A stretch of 64,000 nt of DNA from Lactiplantibacillus pentosus (GCF_003641185.1 NZ_CP032757.1:2294001-2358000); one strand, 5' to 3'; positions 40,671 through 50,452 are shown, counted from the first letter of the stretch. Notes: generated by a model from the sequence alone, not told the origin. A program made the numbers and translations.

Positions 40671-41807
40671 TTATTTATCGGTTTTTGAATCATCAAGATC
40701 TAAAGATGTTTCAGTTGCAACTGGCTTTTTAGGCTTGGCTTGTGCCTGTGACTTGTCACTAGGTTTAGTTGCCTTATCCTTGGACTTGTCATCAGCTTGG
40801 TCGTCTTCTTCACCCGTCTGGTCCATGCCGTATGCATCCCGGACTTTTTGACGAATCTCAGCCATGACATCTGGATGTTCATCCAAGTACTTCTTCGCAT
40901 TCTCACGACCTTGACCAATCCGGTCATCACCGTATGAATACCATGAACCACTCTTCTTAACAATATCCTTTTCAGCGGCCATATCAACAATTTCACCGGT
41001 TTGTGAGATTCCTTGACCGTACATGATATCAACTTCGGCCCGCTTAAATGGCGGCGCAACCTTGTTCTTCACAACTTTGATCCGAACACGGTTCCCAATG
41101 ATGTTGGTTCCTTCCTTGATTTGTTCAGCACGACGAACTTCAAGTCGAATCGTCGCATAGAACTTCAGAGCCCGACCACCAGGGGTCGTTTCAGGGTTTC
41201 CAAACATCACGCCAACTTTTTCACGAATTTGGTTAATAAATAGTGCGATGGTCTTTGTCTTGTTCAAAGTCCCGGATAACTTCCGCAACGCTTGTGACAT
41301 TAACCGGGCTTGTAACCCAACGTGGGCGTCACCCATTTCACCTTCAATTTCGGCCCGTGGTACTAACGCCGCAACTGAATCGACAACTAAGATATCAACC
41401 GCGCCACTGGAAACTAAAGCATCCGCGATTTCAAGACCTTGTTCACCAGTATCTGGTTGTGAAAGTAACAAATCATCAATGTTGACACCTAAATGTTCCG
41501 CGTAAACCGGATCCAAGGCGTTTTCAGCATCGATATAGGCGGCCGTCCCGCCTTGCTTTTGAACTTCAGCGACCGCGTGTAGTGCAACGGTCGTTTTACC
41601 GGAACTTTCAGGGCCATAAATTTCAACGATTCGGCCACGTGGGTAACCACCAACGCCTAATGCGTCATCTAAGGCTAGTGACCCGCTGGAAATTGTTGAA
41701 ATGGTCGTCTGGGCAGCGTCACCCATCCGCATAATCGCCCCTTTACCAAAGTTCTTTTCGATCTTTTTTAGGGCAGTATCTAGTGCTGCTTTCCGTGCAT
41801 CAGCCAA
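40671..41807 (-). CDS. recA: Recombinase A
   Basis: The 378-residue protein has Walker [11 protein letters not shown] (about 66-75), Walker [10 protein letters not shown], the L1/L2 DNA loops ([10 protein letters not shown] and [20 protein letters not shown]) and an acidic, lysine-rich C-terminal tail from about 335. It forms filaments on single-stranded DNA for recombination and for LexA cleavage. Translation starts at a TTG 7 bases after GGAGG, an uncommon start for recA. It has its own promoter with an SOS box upstream and lies after cinA. Confidence 0.97.
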   Translation of the reverse strand: MADARKAALDTALKKIEKNFGKGAIMRMGDAAQTTISTISSGSLALDDALGVGGYPRGRIVEIYGPESSGKTTVALHAVAEVQKQGGTAAYIDAENALDPVYAEHLGVNIDDLLLSQPDTGEQGLEIADALVSSGAVDILVVDSVAALVPRAEIEGEMGDAHVGLQARLMSQALRKLSGTLNKTKTIALFINQIREKVGVMFGNPETTPGGRALKFYATIRLEVRRAEQIKEGTNIIGNRVRIKVVKNKVAPPFKRAEVDIMYGQGISQTGEIVDMAAEKDIVKKSGSWYSYGDDRIGQGRENAKKYLDEHPDVMAEIRQKVRDAYGMDQTGEEDDQADDKSKDKATKPSDKSQAQAKPKKPVATETSLDLDDSKTDK

Positions 41808-41845
41808 ATTATTTCCTCCTTTGGTGCTCGTTTCTGACTCTTAAT

Positions 41846-41874
41846 ATCATAGCTGTTCACAGCTAGAATTGCAA
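41846..41874 (-). promoter_or_regulatory. Promoter of recA
   Basis: TTGCAA (41874-41869) and TATGAT (41851-41846) are 17 bases apart on the minus strand. The spacer holds the small palindrome AGCTGTGAACAGCT. Confidence 0.8.
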
Positions 41875-41882
41875 GCAAAAAG

Positions 41883-41896
41883 CGAACAAAAGTTCG
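41883..41896 (-). promoter_or_regulatory. LexA/DinR (SOS) box of recA
   Basis: CGAACAAAAGTTCG is a perfect palindromic SOS box with CGAAC-N4-GTTCG. It lies 8 bases upstream of the -35 and 3 bases after the cinA stop. Confidence 0.88.
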
Positions 41897-41898
41897 TA

Positions 41899-43161
41899 TT
41901 ATTTTTTCAGTGTCGAATCCGACGACAATGCATGCCGTAATAGGTCTAATCCGGCCATCACGCTGCGCTGACGAATACGTTGTCGTCCCCCAGCAAAGTG
42001 GAATTGCTGGGCAATTGGTGCTTGCTGCCGATAAGCTAAGCCAATCCAAACCGTGCCAGCCGGTTGCCCTTCTAGCTTATCGGGACCTGCAACACCGGTG
42101 AAACTGACGGCAACGTCCGTCTGTAGCTGCTGTTGTGCGCCTAAAGCCATGGCTTTAGCGGTGGCCTCGGACACTACCCCATCGGTATCAATGATGTCTT
42201 GAGGCACATTAACCAGCTGATGCTTAACTTCATTTGCATACGTCACAAAGCCACCTGGAAAAACTGCCGAAACACCTGACACGCTCCCAAGGGTACTCTG
42301 AAACAGGCCAGCGGTTAAGCTTTCGGCGGCCGTAATGCTCAAGTTAGCATCAATCAGCTGTTTTACCACCACGTTGACCAATGAATTATCATCACCGTAG
42401 CCATAGAAATAGCGTCCAATCAACGCTTTGATCTGTTGGTCAACTTGGTCGATCGCCGCTTTGGCAGCCGACTCAGTCTTAGCCTGGGCACTCAAACGTA
42501 AGGTCACTTCATTCGTCTTAGCATACGGTGCAATCGTCACCGCCGTCTGATTGTCAATTAGCGGTTGTAACTTGGTCGCAAGTGCCGATTCGGTTATCCC
42601 GTAAAACCGCATCACCCGCGAATAAATCTGAGCCTGGTCGCCATAAGCTGCTGCCAGCTTCGGCTTAGCTTCCCGGTCAAACATCACCGCTAACTCACGT
42701 GGTGGTCCTGGCAACAATAAGAAATCCGCACTGTCAGACGATTGATAAAACGCACCGACCGCCATGCCGTTATGATTGACTAACGGCTGAGCGCCTTGCG
42801 GATACAGTGCCTGTTGCCGGTTGTTAGCGGTCATGACCTGTTCATTTTTTGCAAACCAGTCGGTGATTTTTTGCATTGCTGCTGCATCTTCGACTAACGG
42901 TACATTTAAATAATGTGCCAATGTCTGCTTCGTTAAATCATCCGCAGTCGGTCCGAGACCACCCGTTAAAATCACTAAATCATTACGTTGCGCCGCAATT
43001 TCAATTACCGCTGACAGCCGTTGCGGATTATCACCCACCACCGTCTGATAGTAACTGTCAATGCCTAACTCAGCCAGTCCACGTGCAATGTGCGTACTGT
43101 TCGTATTCGTGATTTGTCCTAATAAAATCTCGGTGCCGACCGCGATTATCTCTGCCTGCAT
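41899..43161 (-). CDS. cinA: Competence/damage-inducible protein CinA
   Basis: The 420-residue protein has an N-terminal molybdopterin-binding-like domain (QAEIIAVGTEILLGQITNTN and VILTGGLGPTADDLTK). A C-terminal PncC amidase domain follows (LSITAAESLTAGLFQSTLGS near 272 and ATAKAMALGAQ). It deamidates NMN and hydrolyses ADP-ribose-type compounds in related bacteria, and cinA-recA co-transcription is common in competence regulons. The ATG at 43161 is 9 bases after GAGGAGG; a frame to 43212 is not supported. Repeat copy D separates it from pgsA. Confidence 0.94.
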   Translation of the reverse strand: MQAEIIAVGTEILLGQITNTNSTHIARGLAELGIDSYYQTVVGDNPQRLSAVIEIAAQRNDLVILTGGLGPTADDLTKQTLAHYLNVPLVEDAAAMQKITDWFAKNEQVMTANNRQQALYPQGAQPLVNHNGMAVGAFYQSSDSADFLLLPGPPRELAVMFDREAKPKLAAAYGDQAQIYSRVMRFYGITESALATKLQPLIDNQTAVTIAPYAKTNEVTLRLSAQAKTESAAKAAIDQVDQQIKALIGRYFYGYGDDNSLVNVVVKQLIDANLSITAAESLTAGLFQSTLGSVSGVSAVFPGGFVTYANEVKHQLVNVPQDIIDTDGVVSEATAKAMALGAQQQLQTDVAVSFTGVAGPDKLEGQPAGTVWIGLAYRQQAPIAQQFHFAGGRQRIRQRSVMAGLDLLRHALSSDSTLKK

Positions 43162-43302
43162 GCCAAAGAACCTCCTCGTAATCACAACGATTACATCCAA
43201 TGTGGGCGCCATTCAGCGCGTCCTACATTTAGTATATACGAAAATTAAGTCCGACCCCATTAAAAAGATTACCTTTTTTCTCGCAATTCGGCTAACTTGA
43301 TA

Positions 43303-43518
43303 AAACGCGCTGCGCGTTGTGCTGATTATGCTTTAGCGTTAAAAATCATTAAATCATGCTATTCCTTAAGTTCAAAAGCAGCCAGCTTAGAAACGCTGGA
43401 AAATAGGGCGAGTTGGCGCAAATTTGCAGTGGTGGTAACCTCCTACACCGGCTTACGTTCCAGCAATTGTCAGCCGGCCCCGGAGGTCGGAATAAGACGC
43501 GCATCGGCTGACGAACAG
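43303..43518 (-). repeat. Long palindromic intergenic repeat, copy D (deletion derivative)
   Basis: Only about 216 bases remain. It starts with the outer end and first part of arm 2 (GCAGCCAGCTTAGAAACGCT and on to CCTACACCGGCTTAC). It then jumps at CGGCTTAC (43449-43456) into the inner edge of arm 1 (GTTCCAGCAATTGTCAGCCG) and ends near GCTGACGAACAG without the second terminal repeat. In copy C the same 8 bases occur at both places, so a deletion between short direct repeats explains it. It lies between pgsA and cinA. Confidence 0.8.
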
Positions 43519-43576
43519 GAATCTGATGCTACAGACTTTGACATTGAACTTACCGTTTAAACAGACCATTCCAAAT

Positions 43577-43615
43577 AAAAAACGCCCACCAAGCAACCCG
43601 CTCGGTGAGACGTTT
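43577..43615 (-). terminator. Terminator of pgsA
   Basis: On the minus strand AAACGTCTCACCGAGC pairs imperfectly with GCTTGGTGGGCGTTTTTT, 10 bases after the pgsA stop. Confidence 0.75.
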
Positions 43616-43624
43616 CAATCAAAC

Positions 43625-44209
43625 TTATTTAAACCCATCTGCGAAAACATCCCGGTTTTGGACGAAGTAGTCCACGCCAGAATAGATGACGAAGAATAGG
43701 CAGATGTACAGCATAATCAGTGCAAATGGCACGTTGATCGCTGCAAATAACACATTATTCAACAACAAGAAAATAATGGCAATCATCTGTGTCGTCGTTT
43801 TAATTTTACCAGGCATGGCAGCTGCCATGACCTTACCGTTGTTTTCAACAATCAACAAGCGTAAGCCCGTCACTGCTAATTCCCGGCACATAATAATTGC
43901 AACGACCCAATCAGGAGCGGCATTCATCCGCACCAAAATAATGAAAGCCGTCATCACTAACATCTTGTCCGCAAGTGGATCCGCGAACTTTCCAAAGTTA
44001 GTGACTAAATGTTGTCCCCGGGCGATTTTCCCATCCGCTAAGTCGGTTAACGAAGCGACCGCAAAAATCACCGTTGCCACAACCTGGGTGACTGGAATCA
44101 TTGTACCAGCCCACACCACTTGCCCCCAATTCAGGGGTAAGACCATAATCAAAATAAACACCGGAATCAAGATAATGCGAAACACGGTCAATTTATTAGG
44201 TAAATTCAA
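43625..44209 (-). CDS. pgsA: CDP-diacylglycerol-glycerol-3-phosphate 3-phosphatidyltransferase
   Basis: The 194-residue membrane protein carries the CDP-alcohol transferase motif in DLADGKIARGQHL followed by G at +8 and two Asp (GKFADPLADK), about residues 56-82, plus about five membrane helices. It makes phosphatidylglycerolphosphate, the first step to phosphatidylglycerol. It follows rodZ with a 22-base gap, the conserved Firmicutes order before cinA-recA. Confidence 0.95.
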   Translation of the reverse strand: MNLPNKLTVFRIILIPVFILIMVLPLNWGQVVWAGTMIPVTQVVATVIFAVASLTDLADGKIARGQHLVTNFGKFADPLADKMLVMTAFIILVRMNAAPDWVVAIIMCRELAVTGLRLLIVENNGKVMAAAMPGKIKTTTQMIAIIFLLLNNVLFAAINVPFALIMLYICLFFVIYSGVDYFVQNRDVFADGFK

Positions 44210-44231
44210 AGTACCCGCCTCCTCCGCAACA

Positions 44232-45104
44232 CTATTTGATGGTTAACGTGATTGTCCGAACTTTAGAACTGCTGTTGTTCGGATTAAAGTTGAACGCCTT
44301 CCCATTAATGGTGACGGTGGTTTCAGTAGCGTTACCAAATTGGAACTTGACCGTCTTCGCATTGCTTGGCAGCGTTAACGTATGTGAGCCGTTCGCTGAC
44401 AACGTGCCTTGCCAAGTCTGACTACCATTAGTCGTGACTGACGTCCAAGCAGCCTTGCTTGACTTGATAACGACTTTGTTCTTGTCGGCACCATTCGTTA
44501 ACGTAAAGGCCGTATCACTGCTACCGTTGGCTTTAATCGTCTGTTCCTTGGTCGAAGAAGCCTTAGAACTAGATTTGGCCGAAGAACTAGCCTTCGATGA
44601 ACTGACTTTCTTCTTCGAGCTTGAAACTTGGACCGACGAACTGTCCGCACTCGTACTAGAGCTCGAGCCAGCATGCGTCCGAACTGCCATAAACCAAATA
44701 AACAAAAGAATCAAAACGACAATGGCCGTAATAATGATCGTCGGTAGATAATTTCGAACACGGTTGGCTGGTGAAGCGGGTTGCTCACGGCTGGCCACCC
44801 GGGTCGGTTGAACTTCATCAACGTTATCAACGATTTTTTCAGTGTGCACACTTGGCAACTCGTCACGATATTCTTCTAACAGCGCGTTGCCATCGAGATC
44901 GACCGTATCCGCATACTGCTTAACAAACGCCCGGACATAAAAATCACCCGGTAACTTGTCAAACTGTTCGTCTTCAATAGCAATCAAATAGCGCTTTTGA
45001 ATTTTGGTGATTTGCTGCAAATCATCAATCGTAAGCCCTTTCGCTGTCCGGGCGGCTTTTAGACGCGCCCCAATCGTTGTTTTTTCTTCGTTATTTTCAC
45101 TCAT
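44232..45104 (-). CDS. rodZ: RodZ-like helix-turn-helix membrane protein
   Basis: The 290-residue protein has an Xre-type HTH domain (IGARLKAARTAKGLTIDDLQ, about 11-75), a membrane helix (LPTIIITAIVVLILLFIWF, about 118-136), a serine-rich linker (about 142-190) and a beta C-terminal domain of the DUF4115 type. RodZ binds MreB and helps cell shape; the mreBCD genes are also in this window. The ATG at 45104 is 9 bases after GGAG; a GTG at 45119 overlaps the ribosome site. Confidence 0.88.
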   Translation of the reverse strand: MSENNEEKTTIGARLKAARTAKGLTIDDLQQITKIQKRYLIAIEDEQFDKLPGDFYVRAFVKQYADTVDLDGNALLEEYRDELPSVHTEKIVDNVDEVQPTRVASREQPASPANRVRNYLPTIIITAIVVLILLFIWFMAVRTHAGSSSSTSADSSSVQVSSSKKKVSSSKASSSAKSSSKASSTKEQTIKANGSSDTAFTLTNGADKNKVVIKSSKAAWTSVTTNGSQTWQGTLSANGSHTLTLPSNAKTVKFQFGNATETTVTINGKAFNFNPNNSSSKVRTITLTIK

Positions 45105-45207
45105 TGACTTTTTCTCCACCCTAAGTCTATTTTCAAAATCTTACGGTTAATAGTATATCACAGCAACTAAATTTAGCAGCCCCATGACAACTAAATTTCA
45201 GATTTCT

Positions 45208-46509
45208 TTAATTCTTTGCTTGTGGCCGAATTTGATATTCACTAATCGCCTGTGATTGCAATAACTGCTCAGCAACAGCAGTTAAATCATCCAAGGTCAA
45301 GCTATCAATAACCGCTGGCTCATCAAAGATCGTCGCCGTTCCAAATAAGCGCTGATCATAACGATTAGCAACGGCCTCCAGGGAGTTAGCCATAAAGACG
45401 ACCCGGCCAATCATTTCCTTTTTAACTAAGGCCAACGCATCGTCCTGGTCAACCACCGACCGACGCCAATTTTCCAAGACGTCAATAATGGCCGTATCAA
45501 ATTGCGCAGGGTCGTCGGTCTCACCACTAAACGTGACGAAGTTGAACCCATTTTGCAATTCAAAATCATAACCAAACGTATCGTCGATGATGCCTTGATC
45601 ATATAACCGTAAATAATCGGCTGAAGTATCACCGAATAATAATTCTAATAAAACATTGACTGCAGCACGATACTTGAGCGCTGCCGCACCACTTTCAATC
45701 GGCACGAGGCCTTTGACCCCCACGATTGACTTGGCACGGTTGACTGGCATGTCAATCGTCCGATAAGGAATAATGTCATGACCGTCAGCAGCCGTTTCAG
45801 GAATCTTGCGTTCAATTGGCTGAAAAGCAGTGAAGTCTTTGGCATCCTGATTGGCTTTGACAAGTGCCAGCACCTCATCCGGATCAAAGTTACCAACCAC
45901 AAATAACGTCATATTTTCTGGGTGATAGAACGTGCGATAAGCTGCGTATAGATCATCCGCGGTAATCTTAGCAATTGAATCAGTCGTACCCGCGATATCA
46001 TACTGTAATGGGTGATTAGGATATAAATTACCAATCATACCAAAGTACAAGCGCCAGCTTGGATCATCATCGTACATTTCGATTTCTTGACCGATGATGC
46101 CCTTCTCCTTTTCGACGGTTGCCGTTGAAAAGTATGGGTCCTGAACAAAGTCCAGTAAGGTCGTCAAATTTTCCTTGAGATGACGCGTCGCCGAAAACAA
46201 ATAGCTGGTTTTAGTGAAACTGGTAAAGGCGTTGGCACTGGCCCCATACTGACCAAAGATTTGAAAGGCGTCGTGGTCAGCCTTCTCAAACATTTTGTGT
46301 TCTAGAAAATGCGCGATTCCATCTGGAAAACGTTGCAATTCAGTACTGCCCGCAGGCACAAAGGTGTTATCAATGGAACCATAGTTGGTGGTCAACGTGG
46401 CATATGTTTTGTGATAACCGGTCTTCGGTAGCATGGTCACGGTCAACCCGTTAGCTAGCTTGGCTTGATAAACACTTTCATTAAATTGATCATATTTTTT
46501 TACTTTCAT
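45208..46509 (-). CDS. ymfH: M16 family zinc peptidase, YmfH type
   Basis: The 433-residue protein has the inverted zinc motif HFLEH (GIAHFLEHKMFE, about 65-76) with a downstream Glu (EKEKGIIGQEIEMY, about 132-145), so the catalytic site looks complete. M16 enzymes degrade or trim peptides. Its ATG overlaps the ymfF stop (ATGA), and the two are likely subunits of one heterodimer, as in other M16B pairs. The substrate is unknown. Confidence 0.9.
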   Translation of the reverse strand: MKVKKYDQFNESVYQAKLANGLTVTMLPKTGYHKTYATLTTNYGSIDNTFVPAGSTELQRFPDGIAHFLEHKMFEKADHDAFQIFGQYGASANAFTSFTKTSYLFSATRHLKENLTTLLDFVQDPYFSTATVEKEKGIIGQEIEMYDDDPSWRLYFGMIGNLYPNHPLQYDIAGTTDSIAKITADDLYAAYRTFYHPENMTLFVVGNFDPDEVLALVKANQDAKDFTAFQPIERKIPETAADGHDIIPYRTIDMPVNRAKSIVGVKGLVPIESGAAALKYRAAVNVLLELLFGDTSADYLRLYDQGIIDDTFGYDFELQNGFNFVTFSGETDDPAQFDTAIIDVLENWRRSVVDQDDALALVKKEMIGRVVFMANSLEAVANRYDQRLFGTATIFDEPAVIDSLTLDDLTAVAEQLLQSQAISEYQIRPQAKN

Positions 46510-47771
46510 TTGGACTCCCCACTTAAGAAAAAGCCGTTATTCAGGGTCGCCATTTTTGCAACCGCAATAATCTGTTCGCGTGTGACACTTTGAATCTGAT
46601 GTAACCAGTCCGCGTCTGACACGTGCTGTTGTGTCAAATCGTCAATCAACGTTTGAACGGCAACGGTGCGTTGACTATCTAGACTGGATTCAAAGTCGTT
46701 GATCAGCCCCAGTTTGAGTTGGTCAACGAGGTCATCCGTGAAATCACCGTTTTGAATCGCGGTTAACTGATCCGCAATAATCGCCAACACTTGGTCATGA
46801 TTCTTACCATCGATTCCGGCTTGCACTTTCAGCACACCACGGAAGGTATCGAGTGAGCTGCTGGCATAGTAGGCCAGACTGGCTTTCTCGCGCACATTAG
46901 TGAAAAGTTTGGATAACGGTGAACCCCCAAACAATTCATTGAAGACGAGTGCCGCGTAGTAGTGATCGCCACGATAGAACACAGGGAAATCGTACCCGAG
47001 GTTCAGCTTAGCTTGACTGAGCGCTTGTTCTTCATGAACTTCAACGTAGTCTTTTAGATTATGATGTTGATAAAATGGCCGTGGCCGACCCGTTGACCGG
47101 TCTTCAAACCCGACTTGCTGCCACTGTTCCAGTACAGCCGCTTCATCGATATCACCAGTCACAATGATATCGATTTGGTCATCTTGTAACAGTTGCTGAT
47201 AGTAACGATAAAGTGATCGTGCATCGATGGCTGCTAAATCGTCAATCACCCCAAAGCTCGGAACTTGTTGGGCCGGTTCATTGGCGAACAATGACGCATT
47301 TAGTTGTTGGGCCGCATAGTATTGCTTATCGTCAGCAACCGATTTGATTGCCGCCTCTAAATTGGTTTTTTGCCGGTCAAATGTCGCTTGGTCAAACTGG
47401 TGATCACTGGCGAGCGGCTGCCAAATGACCCGTTGTAAGAATTGAATAGCCTGATTAGTCAATGGCTGATCCGTGGCTAAATAGCGTTCATTGGCCACCG
47501 TAATCGCTAATTGTAAATTATGTGTCGGCCCCTTACGACTGACACCGGCACCAAACGCTGCGCCATACATGGCTGCAAGTGCATTGGCTAACGTCCGCTG
47601 GTCAGGATAGTCTGCGGAACTCGTTTCTAATAAGTTTGAGAGTAGTGCCCGCTGAGTGATCGTCGACCGATCCAGTGATGCACGAAAATTAATCATAATT
47701 TGATTGGTTTTAAATTGATGACTAACAACGGTCGTCAATTGAACCCCTTTTGCTAACTGAGTTTGCAACAT
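46506..47771 (-). CDS. ymfF: M16 family non-catalytic partner, YmfF type
   Basis: The 421-residue protein has the M16 fold but lacks the HxxEH motif; at that place it reads RALLSNLLETSSADYP. The C-terminal half has the substrate-groove segment (LVFNELFGGSPLSKLFTNVREK followed by ASLAYYA). It is probably the non-catalytic partner of YmfH. The ATG at 47771 follows AGGAGGAAAA closely; a frame to 47843 has no homology at its start. It begins the ymfF-ymfH-rodZ-pgsA run. Confidence 0.88.
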   Translation of the reverse strand: MLQTQLAKGVQLTTVVSHQFKTNQIMINFRASLDRSTITQRALLSNLLETSSADYPDQRTLANALAAMYGAAFGAGVSRKGPTHNLQLAITVANERYLATDQPLTNQAIQFLQRVIWQPLASDHQFDQATFDRQKTNLEAAIKSVADDKQYYAAQQLNASLFANEPAQQVPSFGVIDDLAAIDARSLYRYYQQLLQDDQIDIIVTGDIDEAAVLEQWQQVGFEDRSTGRPRPFYQHHNLKDYVEVHEEQALSQAKLNLGYDFPVFYRGDHYYAALVFNELFGGSPLSKLFTNVREKASLAYYASSSLDTFRGVLKVQAGIDGKNHDQVLAIIADQLTAIQNGDFTDDLVDQLKLGLINDFESSLDSQRTVAVQTLIDDLTQQHVSDADWLHQIQSVTREQIIAVAKMATLNNGFFLSGESK

Positions 47772-47918
47772 TTTTCCTCCTTGCATATGTAATAAATAAT
47801 AAGCGAAAGGCCGAGTTGACGCAACTTTCCGTCTTGAATGCACGCCAATTTTTTCATAATCAGTTTCAAAATGGCGATTATACCCATTAAATTAAATTAT
47901 CGTGAGTAACAAATAACA

Positions 47919-47947
47919 TTGCCAAGTCGCGTTTTGTCTGCTATTCT
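47919..47947 (+). promoter_or_regulatory. Promoter of the aspartokinase gene
   Basis: TTGCCA (47919-47924) and TATTCT (47942-47947) have 17-base spacing, about 33 bases before the start codon. Confidence 0.65.
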
Positions 47948-47980
47948 TTTCATTATTGATAAAATTAAGGAGCGGTTAAT

Positions 47981-49336
47981 GTGAAAGTAATTAAATTTGG
48001 TGGCAGTTCACTAGCTAGTAGTCGTCAACTGCAAAAAGTCCTCTCAATCGTCGAAGCTGATCAACAACGTAAATATGTGATCGTATCAGCACCAGGTAAA
48101 CGGTTTGACGGCGACACCAAGGTCACCGATTTACTTATTCAATATGCACGTCAAACGATTCATCATCAAGATACGCAAGCCGTCATGAATACGATCATTG
48201 ACCGCTATGCAGAGATCGGTCACGGGTTCGATGTGCCTGAAGCCCAACTGACACCGATCTTCGAGACGATTCGCAACTTACCAAAACAAGCTTACGCTGA
48301 CAACACGTATTTAATGGCAGCTTTTAAAGCCCATGGCGAACGGCTGAACGCGCAACTTGTCGCGGCGGTCTTCCAAAAAAGTGGCCTCAACGCTCGTTAT
48401 TTGGATCCTAAAGACGCTGGTATGGTCGTCACGGACGTGCCAGATGATGCGCAAATCATCAAGAGTAGCTATGATCAGCTCGCCAAATGGGCCAATAGCG
48501 AACAAATCTTAGTGATTCCCGGCTTTTTTGCCTATAACCGAAACGGTCAGATTTGTACCTTTTCACGCGGTGGCTCCGATATTACCGGTGCCATCATCGC
48601 CCGCGGGGTCAATGCCGACCGCTACGAAAACTTTACGGATGTCGATGCCATCTACGCGGTCAATCCCAGCCTAGTGGAAAAGCCAGCAGCCATCAGTGAA
48701 ATGACGTTTACCGAAATGCGTGAACTTTCTTACGCCGGTTTCTCGGTTTTCCACGACGAAGCCTTGATTCCTGCAATTGAAGGCAACATCACTGTCAACG
48801 TCAAAAATACCAATCATCCGGAAGCACCAGGTACGCTGATTCAATCAACGCGTGAACCGAACCCAGACTTCCCAGTGACCGGTATCGCGAGCTCTTCCAG
48901 TTTTTGTTCACTATACTTACGTAAATATCTGTTGAACAAGGAGGTTGGGCTCGGCCGCAAGATTCTAACGATTTTAGAAAATCACCACATTAGTTATGAG
49001 CACATGCCATCCGGGATCGACGATTTGACCATCATTTTCGATGAGCACCAATTAACACCAGAACTCGAGAAAACGCTGGTTGCCGAAATTTCAGCGGCGA
49101 TTAACCCGGATGAAATTTATTTCACCCATGACTATTCGATTCTGATGTTGGTCGGTGAAAACATGCGCAACCGGGTCGGCATCATGTCCCGGGCAGCGAC
49201 TGCCTTAGCCGAAAACAACATCAAGCTAATTATGGTCAACCAGGGTGCGTCCGAAATCTCCATCATGTTCGGTGTGCACGATAACGATGCGGATCAAGCC
49301 GTGGTTGCGTTGTACCACGAATTCTTCAAAGCATAG
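47981..49336 (+). CDS. Aspartokinase
   Basis: The 451-residue protein starts KVIKFGGSSLASSRQLQKV, the KFGGSS nucleotide-binding start of aspartokinases. It has FSRGGSDITGAIIARG near 195, VDAIYAVNP near 225 and two C-terminal ACT repeats (about 305-451, ending GASEISIMFGV). It phosphorylates aspartate at the head of the lysine/DAP, threonine and methionine pathways. Length and layout fit the monofunctional class common in lactobacilli; feedback specificity cannot be read. Start is a GTG after AAGGAGCGGTTAAT. Monocistronic, with its own promoter and terminator. Confidence 0.95.
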   Translation: MKVIKFGGSSLASSRQLQKVLSIVEADQQRKYVIVSAPGKRFDGDTKVTDLLIQYARQTIHHQDTQAVMNTIIDRYAEIGHGFDVPEAQLTPIFETIRNLPKQAYADNTYLMAAFKAHGERLNAQLVAAVFQKSGLNARYLDPKDAGMVVTDVPDDAQIIKSSYDQLAKWANSEQILVIPGFFAYNRNGQICTFSRGGSDITGAIIARGVNADRYENFTDVDAIYAVNPSLVEKPAAISEMTFTEMRELSYAGFSVFHDEALIPAIEGNITVNVKNTNHPEAPGTLIQSTREPNPDFPVTGIASSSSFCSLYLRKYLLNKEVGLGRKILTILENHHISYEHMPSGIDDLTIIFDEHQLTPELEKTLVAEISAAINPDEIYFTHDYSILMLVGENMRNRVGIMSRAATALAENNIKLIMVNQGASEISIMFGVHDNDADQAVVALYHEFFKA

Positions 49337-49509
49337 GCACTAGCGACGTCGGCTTAGCGTACATGACAAGTTGACAAGTTCATCTGACCGGGCTAGTTCG
49401 TCAAGCTGCTGGTCATACACGCTACCTCAAACTAGATTCAGCCCAAACAGATGTTGTCTCGAATCCAATTTGAGTCCACTATCTGACAGGCATATTATTG
49501 TAAACTATT

Positions 49510-49562
49510 AAAAAATCTGTTGATAGCCATCATCAAATTGATGGCTATCAACAGATTTTTTC
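49510..49562. terminator. Bidirectional terminator between aspartokinase and the ABC transporter
   Basis: A perfect 23-bp inverted repeat (49510-49532 with 49540-49562 within one base; core CTGTTGATAGCCATCA) has A/T runs at both feet. It serves the aspartokinase gene on the plus strand and the convergent transporter operon on the minus strand. The rest of the gap 49337-49597 has no feature I can support. Confidence 0.92.
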
Positions 49563-49597
49563 ATCCAGTAATAACGATTGATTTAAATCACGCTAAC

Positions 49598-50437
49598 TTA
49601 GTTCTCAACCTTCTGATTACCAAACCACTTCTTATTGATCTTGTCTAACGTGCCGTTAGCTTTCAAGGTCTTCAGTCCAGCATTGATCTTCTTGCGCATC
49701 GTCTTATCGCCCTTCCGCATCCCAACGGCGAAGTCTTCGGACTTGAAAGTGCCCTGTGTTTCGTTGTAATCCGCTGAATTGGCTTCGTGCTTGATATAAT
49801 AGTTCGCATAGACGCTATCAATCAATAATCCCTTAATACGACCGGCATTCAGATCCAAGAAGGCATTCGTAAAGGTATCGTATTGAACAGGCGTCTTCTT
49901 AGCAATCTTGTCTTTCAGGAGCTTGGGATTATTTTCAAGTGATTCATAACCCGAGGAACCTGACTGCACACCCAGCGTTTTACCCGTCATATCATCAAAT
50001 GAGTTGATATGATTCTTCTTCAACGAAACTAAGACTTGCTTGTTCTTCAAATAAGTATCGCTAAATGCCACGACTTTTTCCCGTTGTGGATTCTTCGTAT
50101 ACCCATTCCAGATCAAATCAATCGTTCCGTTACGCAATTCAGTCGCGTTCATAGACCAGTCAATCGTTTGAAAACTAATTTTGATACCGTACAGCTTGAA
50201 GACGGCGCGTGCCAAGTCAATATCGTAGCCGACTAACTTCCCCGACTTTTCACGAAAGCCCATCGGCACAAAGCTATCATCCAAACCGACGACCACGTAG
50301 CCCCGCTTTTTGATCGTCGACCAGGTGTCCTGCGTATCCGCACGCTGCGTCACATTCTGACCACAGCCACTCAATGTCGTCGCGACACCCATCAACATCA
50401 CCAGCAGCAGGCCTAGCGAAAATAATCTTTTCTTCAT
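49598..50437 (-). CDS. Amino-acid ABC transporter substrate-binding lipoprotein
   Basis: The 279-residue protein has a lipoprotein signal (LLLVMLMGVATTLSGCG, lipobox LSGC with Cys at about 25). A family 3 solute-binding domain follows (VVGLDDSFVPMGFREKSGKL, GYDIDLARAV, WSMNATELRNGTIDLIWNG). It would be tethered outside the membrane and deliver a polar amino acid to the permease at 51107-51748. The order permease, ATPase, binding protein and the T-box leader show one operon. By the leader the substrate may be asparagine or a related amino acid; this is inference. Confidence 0.92.
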   Translation of the reverse strand: MKKRLFSLGLLLVMLMGVATTLSGCGQNVTQRADTQDTWSTIKKRGYVVVGLDDSFVPMGFREKSGKLVGYDIDLARAVFKLYGIKISFQTIDWSMNATELRNGTIDLIWNGYTKNPQREKVVAFSDTYLKNKQVLVSLKKNHINSFDDMTGKTLGVQSGSSGYESLENNPKLLKDKIAKKTPVQYDTFTNAFLDLNAGRIKGLLIDSVYANYYIKHEANSADYNETQGTFKSEDFAVGMRKGDKTMRKKINAGLKTLKANGTLDKINKKWFGNQKVEN

Positions 50438-50452
50438 CTATTATGCCGCCTC

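Noticed and set aside
49345..49420. CGACGTCGGCTTA near the aspartokinase stop, as in arm 1 of the repeat
   Set aside because: Only 13 bases match and the flanks do not follow the repeat; too short to call a relic.
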